64,000 nucleotides of DNA, taken from assembly GCF_023715485.1 (NCBI RefSeq), contig NZ_JAMBOF010000007.1, forward strand, positions 1-64,000, in the 5' to 3' direction. This document shows positions 7,573 through 15,617 of this stretch, piece after piece. Source of the DNA: Mesobacillus subterraneus. Its GTDB lineage: Bacteria > Bacillota > Bacilli > Bacillales > Cytobacillaceae. The notes beneath the pieces were generated by a model that did no database searches, was not told the DNA's origin, and saw only the letters and a list, made by a program, of their open reading frames with translations. Numbering within the stretch: position 1 is the stretch's first letter; each line of letters begins with the position of its first letter. The translations under genes were made by a program, and so were the position numbers.

Positions 7573-8978
7573 TGGAAAAAAACAATAAACAGAAAAGCAT
7601 TTTAAGTTTAAAACAAACCGTCAAACACATAGTGCCTGCTGTAATGACAGCCATTATTGCGACAGGGCTTGGCTTTATGGCGCTATTTACCTCACCTGTT
7701 CCCATGATCCAGGATTTCGGGAAAATGCTGACACTTGGAATCGTCATCAGCTTTTTTGCAGGCTTATTCATCTTGATTCCCATTCTATTTACAAGGGATC
7801 ATTTTTTTGCAAAAGAAAGCAAGAAAGGCGTCAAAACAGGTGAATCGTCAAAATCAGAAAGATTCCTTGAGGGACTAACAAAGAAAGTAATTTCTTTAAA
7901 ATGGCTGGTCATTTTACTAGCTCTATCCACGGCAGTTTTTGGCATATGGGGAGATTTAAAAGCAGGAGTAGAGACCGATGTAGAAACTTTTATGCCGCAG
8001 GATACACAGGAATTAAAGGATATTCATAAGTTAAGGGATATACTTGGAACAACCGACCAGGTAACGATTATGTACAGTACCGACAATGTACTGGATAAAG
8101 AAACAATCAACTGGACGGGCCGAATGACAGAATCGATCACCAATGAATTTCCTGAAGTAGTAGTAGAAACAAAGTCGATTGCAAGTGTCCTTGAACAGAC
8201 AAATGACGGGAAGATTCCAGAGGATCCAGAGGGAATTGTAAATGATTTGCCCGAGGATCAGGTTAAGCTTCTGGTGAATGAAGGAGGGACAAAAGGCGTT
8301 ATCACAGTTGGCATTAAACACCTTGAGGCGAGTGCACTGAAAGAGTTTATCGGCAATCTGGAGTCCTATGTTGAAGCCGAGGAGCAGAATGGCATCGATA
8401 CAACTGTTACGGGCAAATCAGTACTGGATGTTGAAATGGTATCTTCGCTGACATCCGGTCGTCATGAAATGACCTTGCTTGGAATTGGGCTTGTCTTTAT
8501 TGGACTTTTGGCGATCTACAGACATCCCGTAAAGGCCTTTATTCCGCTGCTTCCTATTCTTTTCATTGTTGGGTGGTCTGGAGGCATCATGTATTTGTTT
8601 GATATAAGCTATACACCGCTTACTGCCACACTTGGCGCCTTGATTATCGGAATAGGGACAGAGTTTACAATTTTGATCATGGAGCGTTTTTATGAGGAAA
8701 GGAAAAAAGGTTTCTCTGGTGTTGAAGCAATATTGATTGCCAACAAAAAAATTGGCAAGGCTGTTTTAGCTTCAGGGTTATCTGTGATAGGAGGTTTTAG
8801 TGCCCTTCTTGTTTCAGACTTCGTTATTTTAAGTAATTTTGGTATGATGACCTTAATAAACGTTTTCTTTTCACTGATCAGCACAATCATCGTCATGCCA
8901 GCCATACTGGTCCTACTAGACAGGCTGGTAAAGACTAAAACGAAAGCTGAGAGGGAAGTGCAAACAAAAACGGGGTGA
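7572..8978 (+). CDS. MMPL/RND (HAE3-type) exporter, C-terminal half
   Basis: 468 residues. The beginning (KHIVPAVMTAIIATGLGFMAL, then FTSPVPMIQDFGKM) is the TM5-TM6 region that normally follows GIDYAIQF in one chain. A second membrane helix, a second external domain (about 118-295) and a closing helix bundle with GTEFTILIMERFYEE follow. It overlaps the upstream gene by one base (TAATG), which would allow translational coupling into a two-polypeptide pump. A frameshift in a once single gene is the alternative. Proton-driven export of a hydrophobic compound is the family role. Confidence 0.85.
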   Translation: MEKNNKQKSILSLKQTVKHIVPAVMTAIIATGLGFMALFTSPVPMIQDFGKMLTLGIVISFFAGLFILIPILFTRDHFFAKESKKGVKTGESSKSERFLEGLTKKVISLKWLVILLALSTAVFGIWGDLKAGVETDVETFMPQDTQELKDIHKLRDILGTTDQVTIMYSTDNVLDKETINWTGRMTESITNEFPEVVVETKSIASVLEQTNDGKIPEDPEGIVNDLPEDQVKLLVNEGGTKGVITVGIKHLEASALKEFIGNLESYVEAEEQNGIDTTVTGKSVLDVEMVSSLTSGRHEMTLLGIGLVFIGLLAIYRHPVKAFIPLLPILFIVGWSGGIMYLFDISYTPLTATLGALIIGIGTEFTILIMERFYEERKKGFSGVEAILIANKKIGKAVLASGLSVIGGFSALLVSDFVILSNFGMMTLINVFFSLISTIIVMPAILVLLDRLVKTKTKAEREVQTKTG

Positions 8979-8985
8979 ACGGTGC

Positions 8986-9546
8986 TTGAGAGATAAAACA
9001 GACCAAATTATAAAAGCCGCAATAAATGTCTTTATCAAAAAAGGCTTTTTGCAATCAACTACCCAGGAAATAGCCAAAGAAGCAGATGTTGCAGAGGTTA
9101 CCCTATACCGGAAATTTTCAACGAAGCAAAATTTATTCGAGACAGTAATTAAGAAATCACTGGAAAATCACTTCAAAACCAGGATATTTAAACTGGCTGA
9201 AGAGGGAACCGACCGATTTTTTGAAGAAATTCTCGATGAACGCCTGGAGGTAATATCCAAAAACCATCAATTGATTAAAATGCTTGTTTCCGAAAGTTTG
9301 ATGGGGAACCTAACTGGGGATCTTGATTTTCCGAGCGTAATATATAATGGATTGAAGGCAGGAATCCAGCTGCATTTTGAAAAACAAAACATTGCCGCCG
9401 ATCCAGGGATCTTTGCACACCAGATCACCGGCATCCTTGTCAGCAATGTTCTATTTGTAAAGGAGACACCCTATTACAAATTAGCAAAAGAAGAAAAACA
9501 GAAGATTTTGGACCATTATACGACTTCGTTAATGGCCAACTTATAA
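8986..9546 (+). CDS. TetR/AcrR-family transcriptional regulator
   Basis: 186 residues. The N-terminal helix-turn-helix spans about 22-46 (STTQEIAKEADVAEVTLYRK), followed by an all-helical ligand domain. The start is TTG at 8986, 8-9 bp after a GGGGTG ribosome site and 8 bp after the transporter stop, so it is in the same transcript. It most likely binds the GTTAGT-N4-ACTAAC dyads at 4192, 4487, 4631, 5894 and 6026 and represses the block until a substrate of the pump binds. The link is inferred from position and dyad geometry. Confidence 0.9.
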   Translation: MRDKTDQIIKAAINVFIKKGFLQSTTQEIAKEADVAEVTLYRKFSTKQNLFETVIKKSLENHFKTRIFKLAEEGTDRFFEEILDERLEVISKNHQLIKMLVSESLMGNLTGDLDFPSVIYNGLKAGIQLHFEKQNIAADPGIFAHQITGILVSNVLFVKETPYYKLAKEEKQKILDHYTTSLMANL

Positions 9547-9551
9547 AAAAA

Positions 9552-9604
9552 AGGGGACCAAGGGACGCTGCTCTTGTCCCATTCGGGAGTCGAAATAAAA
9601 GCTG
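9552..9604 (+). repeat. Long GGGACGGTTC-type repeat, left-end fragment
   Basis: It shares CTCTTGTCCCATTCGGGAGT and the following GAAATAAAAGCT with the start of the 402 and 3479 copies. The rest of the element is absent. Confidence 0.7.
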
Positions 9605-9623
9605 AATGATGGTTAAATAACCT

Positions 9624-9650
9624 AAGGGAAGCTAAATAATGCTTCCCTTT
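9624..9650 (+). terminator. Terminator of the monooxygenase-MMPL-TetR block
   Basis: AAGGGAAGC pairs with GCTTCCCTT and is followed by TAAATTT. Confidence 0.65.
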
Positions 9651-9704
9651 AAATTTGATTAGAGACATGCAGATGTTTTTTCATTCACATTCATATAGCT
9701 AACA

Positions 9705-9735
9705 AAAGGCTTGGAATATCCCAAGCTTTTTTCCT
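9705..9735 (-). terminator. Terminator for the NERD gene (bidirectional)
   Basis: AAAGGCTTGG pairs with CCAAGCTTTT, with A/T runs on both sides, between convergent genes. Confidence 0.7.
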
Positions 9736-9756
9736 TTATATACTGTTAATAAACTG

Positions 9757-10560
9757 TTAATAAACATCTTTCTGATGCTCATAACAATAAATCTTCCCAT
9801 TGAATTTATGGTTTGATATACAATATGATTTAACTCTATCAGACACGGATTTATTACAGATTGAACAAGTTGCTTGAGTGGTGTTGTCTGTAGTATCAGC
9901 CTTTAATGCCTGCTCGTGTTCTTGTCTAATTGCAGGGTCTTTTATATTTGCATCTGAAAATACATTGTAAGCCATTGAAATCTCGCTCTCGCTTAAAAGT
10001 GGTTTTTTATGTTGAATTTTTGAAACAGAAACTTTTCGGTGAATGAACTCTGATAGCTCGATATCATAAACGATAAGTTCGTTTGACTGTATTTTCCGGT
10101 ATTCCAAATCAACTTTAAACGTAGCTCGCTTAGTAAAAGAAACAAAGGATACAAAGAAATCATCGTACTTTTGATCAATCAAGGATGATAATGCTTTTAT
10201 ATGCCCGTAGTTTTGGACAAACGGGTTCAACATTTTGAACTTTCCATTGACTGACCATGTTTTTCTGTCTTTCCCGCCGTATATCGTTCCTTGATAATTT
10301 TTCGTTTCAATCACAAAAATGCCATATGGTGTCAACACAACATGGTCAATCTGTGAATATCCTGACTTTGCTTTTGGGTTCTTTATAAGAAGGTCACTTA
10401 AGTAGCGGCAGTCCTTTGGGAGCTGATCTAGCTGTATATCAATCTTGTATTCTCCAATTTCACCTTTTCTTACGGCAACCTGTTTTGGAGCAACAGTTTT
10501 CGCCTTTTTAGGAGTTGCCTCTGTCTTTTGCTTTTTCAAGAAATTAAGAAATAATAACAT
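9757..10560 (-). CDS. NERD-domain protein with C-terminal zinc-binding motif
   Basis: 267 residues. A basic N-terminal stretch (about 8-32) precedes a nuclease-related (NERD) domain. Its core is visible as QIDHVVLTPYGIFVIETKNY, with the acidic/lysine residues D72, E85 and K87 of the PD-(D/E)XK-like fold. The C-terminus adds a CSIC...YC...YCYEH cluster that should bind zinc. NERD proteins are thought to act on DNA or RNA, but few are characterised. The gene is convergent with the TetR block and divergent from a nuclease pair. A 44-bp fragment of a paralogue lies at 14027-14070. Confidence 0.85.
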   Translation of the reverse strand: MLLFLNFLKKQKTEATPKKAKTVAPKQVAVRKGEIGEYKIDIQLDQLPKDCRYLSDLLIKNPKAKSGYSQIDHVVLTPYGIFVIETKNYQGTIYGGKDRKTWSVNGKFKMLNPFVQNYGHIKALSSLIDQKYDDFFVSFVSFTKRATFKVDLEYRKIQSNELIVYDIELSEFIHRKVSVSKIQHKKPLLSESEISMAYNVFSDANIKDPAIRQEHEQALKADTTDNTTQATCSICNKSVSDRVKSYCISNHKFNGKIYCYEHQKDVY

Positions 10561-10702
10561 GATCCTCTCTCCTTGCTGTAAAGTGTTCCTCTCTTATACT
10601 TTCGTTCTAATACCCTCTTTACTTAAGCTTTTATTTGATATAATGGAAAAAATAACTAATTCCTGACTTGGGTTTAGGGAGTTTGTTGAAGGGGTGATTT
10701 CT

Positions 10703-11269
10703 GTGGAGTTGGGGAAAGTACTGAAAATTATTGACCGCGCAATCAGAAATACTTGGTTAGATAAGATTTCAAAAGACCATGAGTCGTTTTATCTGTTAAA
10801 AGAAGATACTTTAAAGAATGCTCTCTATTACCATTTACGGACTGAACTTGCTAGTTTATTAGAAAAGCATAATTTAAGGATTTATACGGAATTTTATCAT
10901 GCTGGATTTATTGCGGACCTTGCCATTGTGATATTGAATGGTGATCCAGGTAACAATAATCATTTGAAGGATGATATCGATAATGTTCTGGCAATCATTG
11001 AATTGAAGTATAAAGCATGCAGTACAATGAAGTTTTTCGAAGACGATGTACAAAAAATAAAGAACTATATAGATGCTACACCATCACCTACTACTCAGTA
11101 CTATTTAGCTTTTATCCATGAAGCGGAATACGAATATATTGAAGATGACTCGTGGCTGACTCTCGAACAACAAGTATGGGCAAAAGATCGATTAACGGAG
11201 TTATCGGGACACTATATAGATGGTGAAATGACCTGGACAGTACTGTCGCATAACGTGGAAGGAGTTTGA
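10703..11269 (+). CDS. PD-(D/E)XK-like nuclease-family protein of unknown role
   Basis: 188 residues from GTG 10703, six bases after GAAGGGGTG; GTG 10694 is an alternative. Middle residues form the order E (TEF), D (GFIADLAIV), then IIELKYK, about 28 residues apart, the classic E-D-ExK arrangement of PD-(D/E)XK nucleases. No DNA-binding domain is seen. The stop is followed two bases later by the start of an exonuclease/endonuclease/phosphatase family gene, so the pair is translated together. I do not know a named family for it. A defence or DNA-repair role is possible but not shown. Confidence 0.6.
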   Translation: MELGKVLKIIDRAIRNTWLDKISKDHESFYLLKEDTLKNALYYHLRTELASLLEKHNLRIYTEFYHAGFIADLAIVILNGDPGNNNHLKDDIDNVLAIIELKYKACSTMKFFEDDVQKIKNYIDATPSPTTQYYLAFIHEAEYEYIEDDSWLTLEQQVWAKDRLTELSGHYIDGEMTWTVLSHNVEGV

Positions 11270-11271
11270 AT

Positions 11272-11994
11272 ATGAAGCTCGTTACATGGAATGCTTCTAT
11301 GCGATTCAGAGACAAAATTGATAATATAATCCCATACAACGCAGACATTTTAGTCATCCCAGAATGTGAGGCTCCAGAAAAATGGAGAGGGAAAAATCAC
11401 CTTAAGGCTATTAATCAATTTCTCTGGTTTGGTGACAATTTAAATAAGGGCATCGGAATACTCAATTTAAATGATGCCTTTAATATAAAGTTGCATCCAT
11501 CCTATAATAAGGATTTTCGCTATATTATTCCTTTAATAGTCACTGGAAAACAAGATTTCCTTCTGTTTGCAATTTGGTCTCAATTTACAAAGAGCAGGTT
11601 TGATAGCTATATAGGGCAAATATTTCTGGCTTTAAAGTATTATGAAGCCTTACTTAAAGAGCCGTGTATTATTGCAGGTGATTGGAACAGTAATAAAATA
11701 TTTGATCACATTAAACGTGTAGGAACCCACTCTGATGTAATTGATTTTCTGGGGAAAATAAATATTCGAAGCACATATCATCATTTGTTTAATGAGGAAC
11801 AAGGTCTTGAATCACAGCCAACGCATTATTTTAGGAAGAGTAAATCTATCCCATTTCACATTGACTTTATTTTTGCGTCAGAAATACTCCTTAAACAGGT
11901 AAGAAACTTCGAAATTGGAACCTATGATGAATGGATTAGTTTCAGTGATCATATGCCGATATTTATGGAACTTAATTCTGAATTGGGTGATTGA
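11272..11994 (+). CDS. Endonuclease/exonuclease/phosphatase (EEP) family protein
   Basis: 240 residues. All hallmark motifs of the fold are present in order: LVTWNAS (N7), IPECEAP (E31), IIAGDWNSN (about 136), FHIDFIFAS and the terminal SDHMPIFMEL. The catalytic set for Mg-dependent phosphodiester hydrolysis therefore appears complete. The start is ATG 11272 with GGAAGGAG about 8 bp upstream. The substrate is not identifiable: DNA, RNA or a phospholipid/inositol phosphate are all possible in this superfamily. Direct coupling to the PD-(D/E)XK-like gene suggests nucleic acid. Confidence 0.8.
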   Translation: MKLVTWNASMRFRDKIDNIIPYNADILVIPECEAPEKWRGKNHLKAINQFLWFGDNLNKGIGILNLNDAFNIKLHPSYNKDFRYIIPLIVTGKQDFLLFAIWSQFTKSRFDSYIGQIFLALKYYEALLKEPCIIAGDWNSNKIFDHIKRVGTHSDVIDFLGKINIRSTYHHLFNEEQGLESQPTHYFRKSKSIPFHIDFIFASEILLKQVRNFEIGTYDEWISFSDHMPIFMELNSELGD

Positions 11995-12077
11995 AAAAAA
12001 GCGGGAGAGGCAGCAAAATACCATCGAAACTCCTACTTTAAATGCTTTTATTAAGTTGATAGAAATGAAGTGATAAA

Positions 12078-12713
12078 ATGAAACTTAAAATACAAGTTCC
12101 CTTTTTTATAGTCGGACTTATACTTTTTAGTTACGGTATAGCTGTGGCAATCAAGGTAAAGTACCTAGGAGTCCACCCCTGGGATGTATTGAATATTGCA
12201 CTTTATGAGAAGTTTGGTTTTACAATCGGAACATGGAACGTGCTTTTTGGTGTCATGTTAGTTCTTGTTTCGCTTTTGATTGATCGAACTTTTGTTAATA
12301 TTGGTACTTTTATTAATGCGTTGATGGTTGGTACGATGGTTGACTTTTTTCTCTGGCTGGATGTTTTGCCCCAGGCTTCCACTCTCATGTTTGATGTTTT
12401 GGTATTGCTGCTTGGCGTTGTGATCATGGGTATCGGAGGCGGAATGTATAATGCTGCTCGAATCGGATCAGGGCCAAGAGACGGATTTATGCTTGCGATT
12501 TCAGTTAAGCTCGGGTATTCAATCAGCAGAGTGCGAATTATTGTCGAGAGTGTTGTGCTGGTGGTTGCCATATTATTGGGCGGGCCGGTCTTTATTTTCA
12601 CCTTTATTTATACATTTATCCAGAGTCCTATTTTCCAGGCTTCCTACAAGGTCTGTACAAGATGGATTGAAAAGTTATCTAACTCAATAAACAAAAAGGT
12701 GATTTTTATGTAA
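12078..12713 (+). CDS. YczE/YitT-like integral membrane protein
   Basis: 211 residues with about five hydrophobic segments. The motif GVHPWDVLNIAL after the first helix, the FGFTIGTWNVLFG segment and ARIGSGPRDGFMLAIS are typical of the YczE/YyaS group of Bacillus membrane proteins. The molecular function is unknown; B. subtilis YczE has been connected with bacillaene/surfactin phenotypes through Sfp. The ATG at 12078 is preceded by a weak GAAGTGAT. The gene stands alone, with a repeat fragment and terminator downstream. Confidence 0.75.
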   Translation: MKLKIQVPFFIVGLILFSYGIAVAIKVKYLGVHPWDVLNIALYEKFGFTIGTWNVLFGVMLVLVSLLIDRTFVNIGTFINALMVGTMVDFFLWLDVLPQASTLMFDVLVLLLGVVIMGIGGGMYNAARIGSGPRDGFMLAISVKLGYSISRVRIIVESVVLVVAILLGGPVFIFTFIYTFIQSPIFQASYKVCTRWIEKLSNSINKKVIFM

Positions 12714-12719
12714 TAAAAC

Positions 12720-12758
12720 AGAGACAAGGGGACAGCGGAACAGTCTCGCTGTCTCACT
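12720..12758 (+). repeat. GGGACGGTTC-type repeat relative (short)
   Basis: GAGACAAGGGGACAGCGGAAC is followed by GTCTCGCTGTCTC. The arrangement matches the short form of the family with altered arms. Confidence 0.5.
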
Positions 12759-12807
12759 TGAAGGAGATTTTTGGAGAAGTAAAACCTGCTCTAAAAGTGG
12801 CTAAAAG

Positions 12808-12836
12808 GAGAACCTTTATGGGGTTCTTTTTTTTAT
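12808..12836 (+). terminator. Terminator after the yczE-like gene
   Basis: AGAACC pairs with GGTTCT, followed by eight T. Confidence 0.75.
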
Positions 12837-12921
12837 TTAGAAACACGAAAAAAAAGATTGCGAATACTCTGATAGAGTTTTAAAATGAGGGAGGGAAAGT
12901 GATAGAGAGAGAAGGATCAGC

Positions 12922-13758
12922 ATGTGGATTGCCGCGGCATTTATAACGACGTTAAGCTTTGGGATCAATAATACGATTTTTAAATGGAGTACAGCACGAC
13001 ATCTATCTAAGGTACATATTCAGTTTTTCTTTTACTTGGTAGCCTTTCTGGTCACCCTTGGTTATGGAGTGATAGCTAGGGCGCTGGAGTTTAACTTTAT
13101 GGCAATGGTCCTTGGCGGCCTGATTGGAATATTGAATGCAAATGGGAATATCCAAATGTCGAGGGCATTTGAGAAGGGACCGGCCAGCCTGACATCGCCT
13201 CTGGTAGGCGCAAACGCGATATTTCCCATTCTCGGTGCAGCGATTATTTTTCACGAACAGATCAGCCTGCTCCAGTGGCTGGGCATTGTTTTCATTCTGG
13301 GTTCGGCCTTAGTGATTCAATATTCGCCAGGTTCGAACCGCGGAACCGAGTATGGTCCATGGCTTTTCCGGGTGCTTTTGGCCATTCTTTCGTTCGGGAT
13401 TCTTGGAATCTTGATGAAGACCACTTCTTATTTGCAAATCAGTTCGCTTAATACATTAATTTGCATGTATGGCGGCGGAAGTATTTATTTGGGGATTAAC
13501 AGCATTCGGGAAAAAGAGCATTGGCAGCGGACAGAAGCCAATATCGGTTCCCTCGTTGGCTTGATCAGTGTCATCGGCTACAGCTGTTACTTTTATGCCT
13601 TGCAAGAGGGAACAGCCAGCATCATCTTCCCGATTGTCAGCCTGAATTGCCTGGTCGTCATACTTGCTGGCATCTGGCTTTTTAAGGAGAAAATCAAAAT
13701 GTATCAGCTTGTTGGAATTTTTTCAGCTTTGCTTGGTATTATTTTTACAAAAATTTGA
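12922..13758 (+). CDS. EamA/DMT-family transporter
   Basis: 278 residues with about ten hydrophobic helices in two EamA repeats. The first repeat ends at the LVGANAIFPILGAAIIFHEQISLLQWLG segment and the second at IVSLNCLVVILAGIWLFKEKI, both with the usual P/A...E(Q/K)I pattern at the domain ends. A metabolite export or uptake role in the plasma membrane is the family expectation and the substrate is unknown. RBS AGAAGGAT precedes ATG 12922. Monocistronic, closed by a terminator at 13763. Confidence 0.85.
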   Translation: MWIAAAFITTLSFGINNTIFKWSTARHLSKVHIQFFFYLVAFLVTLGYGVIARALEFNFMAMVLGGLIGILNANGNIQMSRAFEKGPASLTSPLVGANAIFPILGAAIIFHEQISLLQWLGIVFILGSALVIQYSPGSNRGTEYGPWLFRVLLAILSFGILGILMKTTSYLQISSLNTLICMYGGGSIYLGINSIREKEHWQRTEANIGSLVGLISVIGYSCYFYALQEGTASIIFPIVSLNCLVVILAGIWLFKEKIKMYQLVGIFSALLGIIFTKI

Positions 13759-13762
13759 GTTG

Positions 13763-13791
13763 AAAAGGCAGCCGCCATCGGTTGCCTTTTT
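13763..13791 (+). terminator. Terminator of the DMT transporter gene
   Basis: AAAGGCAGCC pairs with GGTTGCCTTT, followed by a short T tract. Confidence 0.75.
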
Positions 13792-13792
13792 C

Positions 13793-13851
13793 GATAGGGA
13801 CACAGGGGCGGTTCTCATGCCCACACGAGATTCGAAACAGGATTACAATTA
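13793..13851 (+). repeat. GGGACGGTTC-type repeat, CATG variant
   Basis: GGGACACAGGGGCGGTTCTC, then ATGCCCACACG, ending in GGATTACAATTATG. The same end (GATTACAATTATG) occurs in the copy at 24833-24884. Confidence 0.6.
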
Positions 13852-13970
13852 TGATCTTCGGAAATCGACGTATGACAATGCATGTCATTCCTTCAGCAAT
13901 AACATTCCATAAAGATTGCAAAGTCTATGAGAAAGTATCTGATCTGGCATTAGAAGAGTTATTTCAATAA
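13852..13970 (+). pseudogene. Unrecognised gene tail behind a repeat
   Basis: An open frame of 39 codons (MIFGNRRMTMHVIPSAITF, then HKDCKVYEKVSDLALEELFQ) ends at a stop and is followed by a good terminator. No ribosome site precedes it and the frame continues back into the repeat. Composition looks protein-like. I cannot name the family. It is the third case here of a coding tail lying directly downstream of a repeat. Confidence 0.35.
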
Positions 13971-13985
13971 GGTTTATTGATAGGC

Positions 13986-14018
13986 AGATCCTTTCTTTTT
14001 TGGAAAGGATCTTTTGTT
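13986..14018 (+). terminator. Terminator after the gene tail
   Basis: AGATCCTTTC pairs perfectly with GAAAGGATCT, followed by TTTGTTT. A strong terminator supports the idea that a real gene once ended here. Confidence 0.8.
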
Positions 14019-14026
14019 TAATTAGG

Positions 14027-14070
14027 AGGTTGCTTAAGTAGCAGTAGTCCTTTGGCAGCTGGTCTAGCTG
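14027..14070 (-). pseudogene. 44-bp relic of a NERD gene
   Basis: About 38 of 44 bases match 10391-10434, inside the NERD coding sequence and in the same orientation (for example CTTAAGTAGC then AGTCCTTTGG). Nothing else of the gene is left around it. Confidence 0.6.
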
Positions 14071-14108
14071 GGGAGTTCCCGAGGGGTACGGATTTAAAAA
14101 TTAGAAAG

Positions 14109-14141
14109 GAAGGCTTCTTTATATAAGAGGCCTTCTTTTTT
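14109..14141 (+). terminator. Terminator-like hairpin
   Basis: GAAGGCTTCT pairs with AGAGGCCTTC (one mismatch), followed by six T. No intact gene lies directly upstream. Confidence 0.6.
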
Positions 14142-14205
14142 CAGTTGAAAGAACAATAAAGAAAATACTGTCGGAGGATTAAATTTAAAATATTCTAAAT
14201 ATTTA

Positions 14206-14266
14206 TTGACTTTAATAAAAGAAGGTGATTAAATAAAAATATAAATTGGTTGGGTCACTGAACCAT
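14206..14266 (+). promoter_or_regulatory. Promoter and GntR-type operator 1 (slcC-suyAB-comC)
   Basis: TTGACT (14206-14211) and TTAAAT (14229-14234) are 17 bp apart. The dyad TTGGTT-N9-AACCAT (14246-14266) lies just downstream, over the expected start of transcription, as for a repressor. The same dyad is found at 20004 and 20158. Confidence 0.7.
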
Positions 14267-14287
14267 TGGAGGTGTAAAAGATATTCT

Positions 14288-15238
14288 ATGAAAGTCTTGA
14301 TTACTGAAATGATATGGCCTGAAGGGATTGTAGAGTTAGAGCAAAATGGCTTCCATGTAGTTTATGATGAATCGTTATGGAGAAAAAGAGATGAGCTTTT
14401 GGCAGTCATAGGAGAGTATGATGGGCTTATTGTAAGGAATCAAACAAGAGTCGACAAAGAACTATTAGAAGCAAGCAGTAACCTGAAAATTGTCGGAAGG
14501 CTTGGCGTTGGTTTAGATAATATTGAATTAAAAGCAGCAAAAGAAAAGGAGATTAAAGTAGTTTTTGCCCGGCATGCAAATGCAACATCTGTAGCTGAGT
14601 ATGTAATGGCTGCGTTATTAAGTGCAGTAAGGCCGCTTCAGCTAGCGGATCTTGATATCAGGAGTGGGAACTGGGATCGCAAGACTTTTACTGGCAGGGA
14701 GCTTAGCAATAAAAAACTTGGTCTTATAGGATTGGGTGAAATTTCTCACCGTGTTGCGAAACGAGCAAATGCTTTTGGGATGGATGTTATTGGCTATGAC
14801 CCATTCATAACCTCTTATGATCATATTATCTCAGAAACCGGCGTGAGATTAAAAAGTTCATTGGAGGATTTACTCAGTGAAGCACACTTCGTTTCCCTGC
14901 ATGTACCTTTGACAATGGAAACCAAGCATTTGATTTCAAGCAATGAATTTAAAATGATGAGGAATGATGCTTTTATCATCAATACCTCTAGAGGCGGCAT
15001 TATCGAAGAAAATCATCTTGCTGAAGCCTTAGACAATAACCTTATAGCAGGTGCTTTTTTGGATGTGCTGGAAGTAGAGCCTGTTACCTCCACACATAAA
15101 TTGCTAAACTGCAACAATGTCGTTTTAACACCTCATATTGCTGGGTTAACAGAAGAATCGCAGCTAAGAACTTCTTTACTCGTCGCAAAGGAAGTCAGCA
15201 AATCCTTAAACGGTGAAACTTCGTTATGTGCTATTTAG
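14288..15238 (+). CDS. slcC: D-isomer-specific 2-hydroxyacid dehydrogenase, probably (S)-sulfolactate dehydrogenase
   Basis: 316 residues from ATG 14288, with GGAGGTG 12 bp upstream. The NAD-binding GLGEIS (148-153) and the catalytic residues R235 (NTSRGG), E264 (VLEVEP) and H283 (TPHIAG) are intact, so it should oxidise a 2-hydroxyacid to a 2-keto acid. Alone it would be called SerA-like. Beside suyAB, a ComC-type dehydrogenase and a UPF0324 exporter it fits SlcC, which oxidises (S)-sulfolactate to sulfopyruvate. The stop is 44 bp before suyA, in one transcript. Family certain; substrate inferred from context. Confidence 0.7.
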   Translation: MKVLITEMIWPEGIVELEQNGFHVVYDESLWRKRDELLAVIGEYDGLIVRNQTRVDKELLEASSNLKIVGRLGVGLDNIELKAAKEKEIKVVFARHANATSVAEYVMAALLSAVRPLQLADLDIRSGNWDRKTFTGRELSNKKLGLIGLGEISHRVAKRANAFGMDVIGYDPFITSYDHIISETGVRLKSSLEDLLSEAHFVSLHVPLTMETKHLISSNEFKMMRNDAFIINTSRGGIIEENHLAEALDNNLIAGAFLDVLEVEPVTSTHKLLNCNNVVLTPHIAGLTEESQLRTSLLVAKEVSKSLNGETSLCAI

Positions 15239-15282
15239 CAGATTTATAGATTTTATATTATTAAATGATAGGAGGAAGTTTT

Positions 15283-15615
15283 ATGACTAAATCTGTCCAG
15301 ACAGAAACAGTGGTTAATGAAGAAAGAAAGACTAGCACTCACAAGTTCTTGATTCATGAGCAGGGGGATCATGTAGGCGTTGCAACCTCACCCATCCAGG
15401 CTGGTGAAAGAGTGAAAGGGATATACATGAGTGACAATACGGAAGTGGAATTCCTTGCTTTAGGGGACATTCCTTTAGGTCATAAGATTGCTCTGGTTGA
15501 CTTAGAGGAAAATCAGCCAGTGCTTAAATATGGCATACAAATCGGGCTGACAACAAAGAAGTGGATTGCAGGGGACTATGTACACACTCATAATATCAAA
15601 ACGGCGAGGTGGTAA
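15283..15615 (+). CDS. suyA: (2R)-sulfolactate sulfo-lyase alpha subunit-like (UxaA N-terminal/SAF domain), copy 1
   Basis: 110 residues from ATG 15283 (AGGAGG site). A single SAF/UxaA N-terminal domain includes [34 protein letters not shown] and the GDYVHTHN motif near the end. In altronate dehydratase this domain is fused to the large domain. Separate small and large subunits are typical of SuyAB, which cleaves (R)-3-sulfolactate to pyruvate and sulfite. The stop lies 2 bp before suyB. A second copy is at 20197. The alternative is a split sugar-acid dehydratase. Confidence 0.7.
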   Translation: MTKSVQTETVVNEERKTSTHKFLIHEQGDHVGVATSPIQAGERVKGIYMSDNTEVEFLALGDIPLGHKIALVDLEENQPVLKYGIQIGLTTKKWIAGDYVHTHNIKTARW

Positions 15616-15617
15616 GG

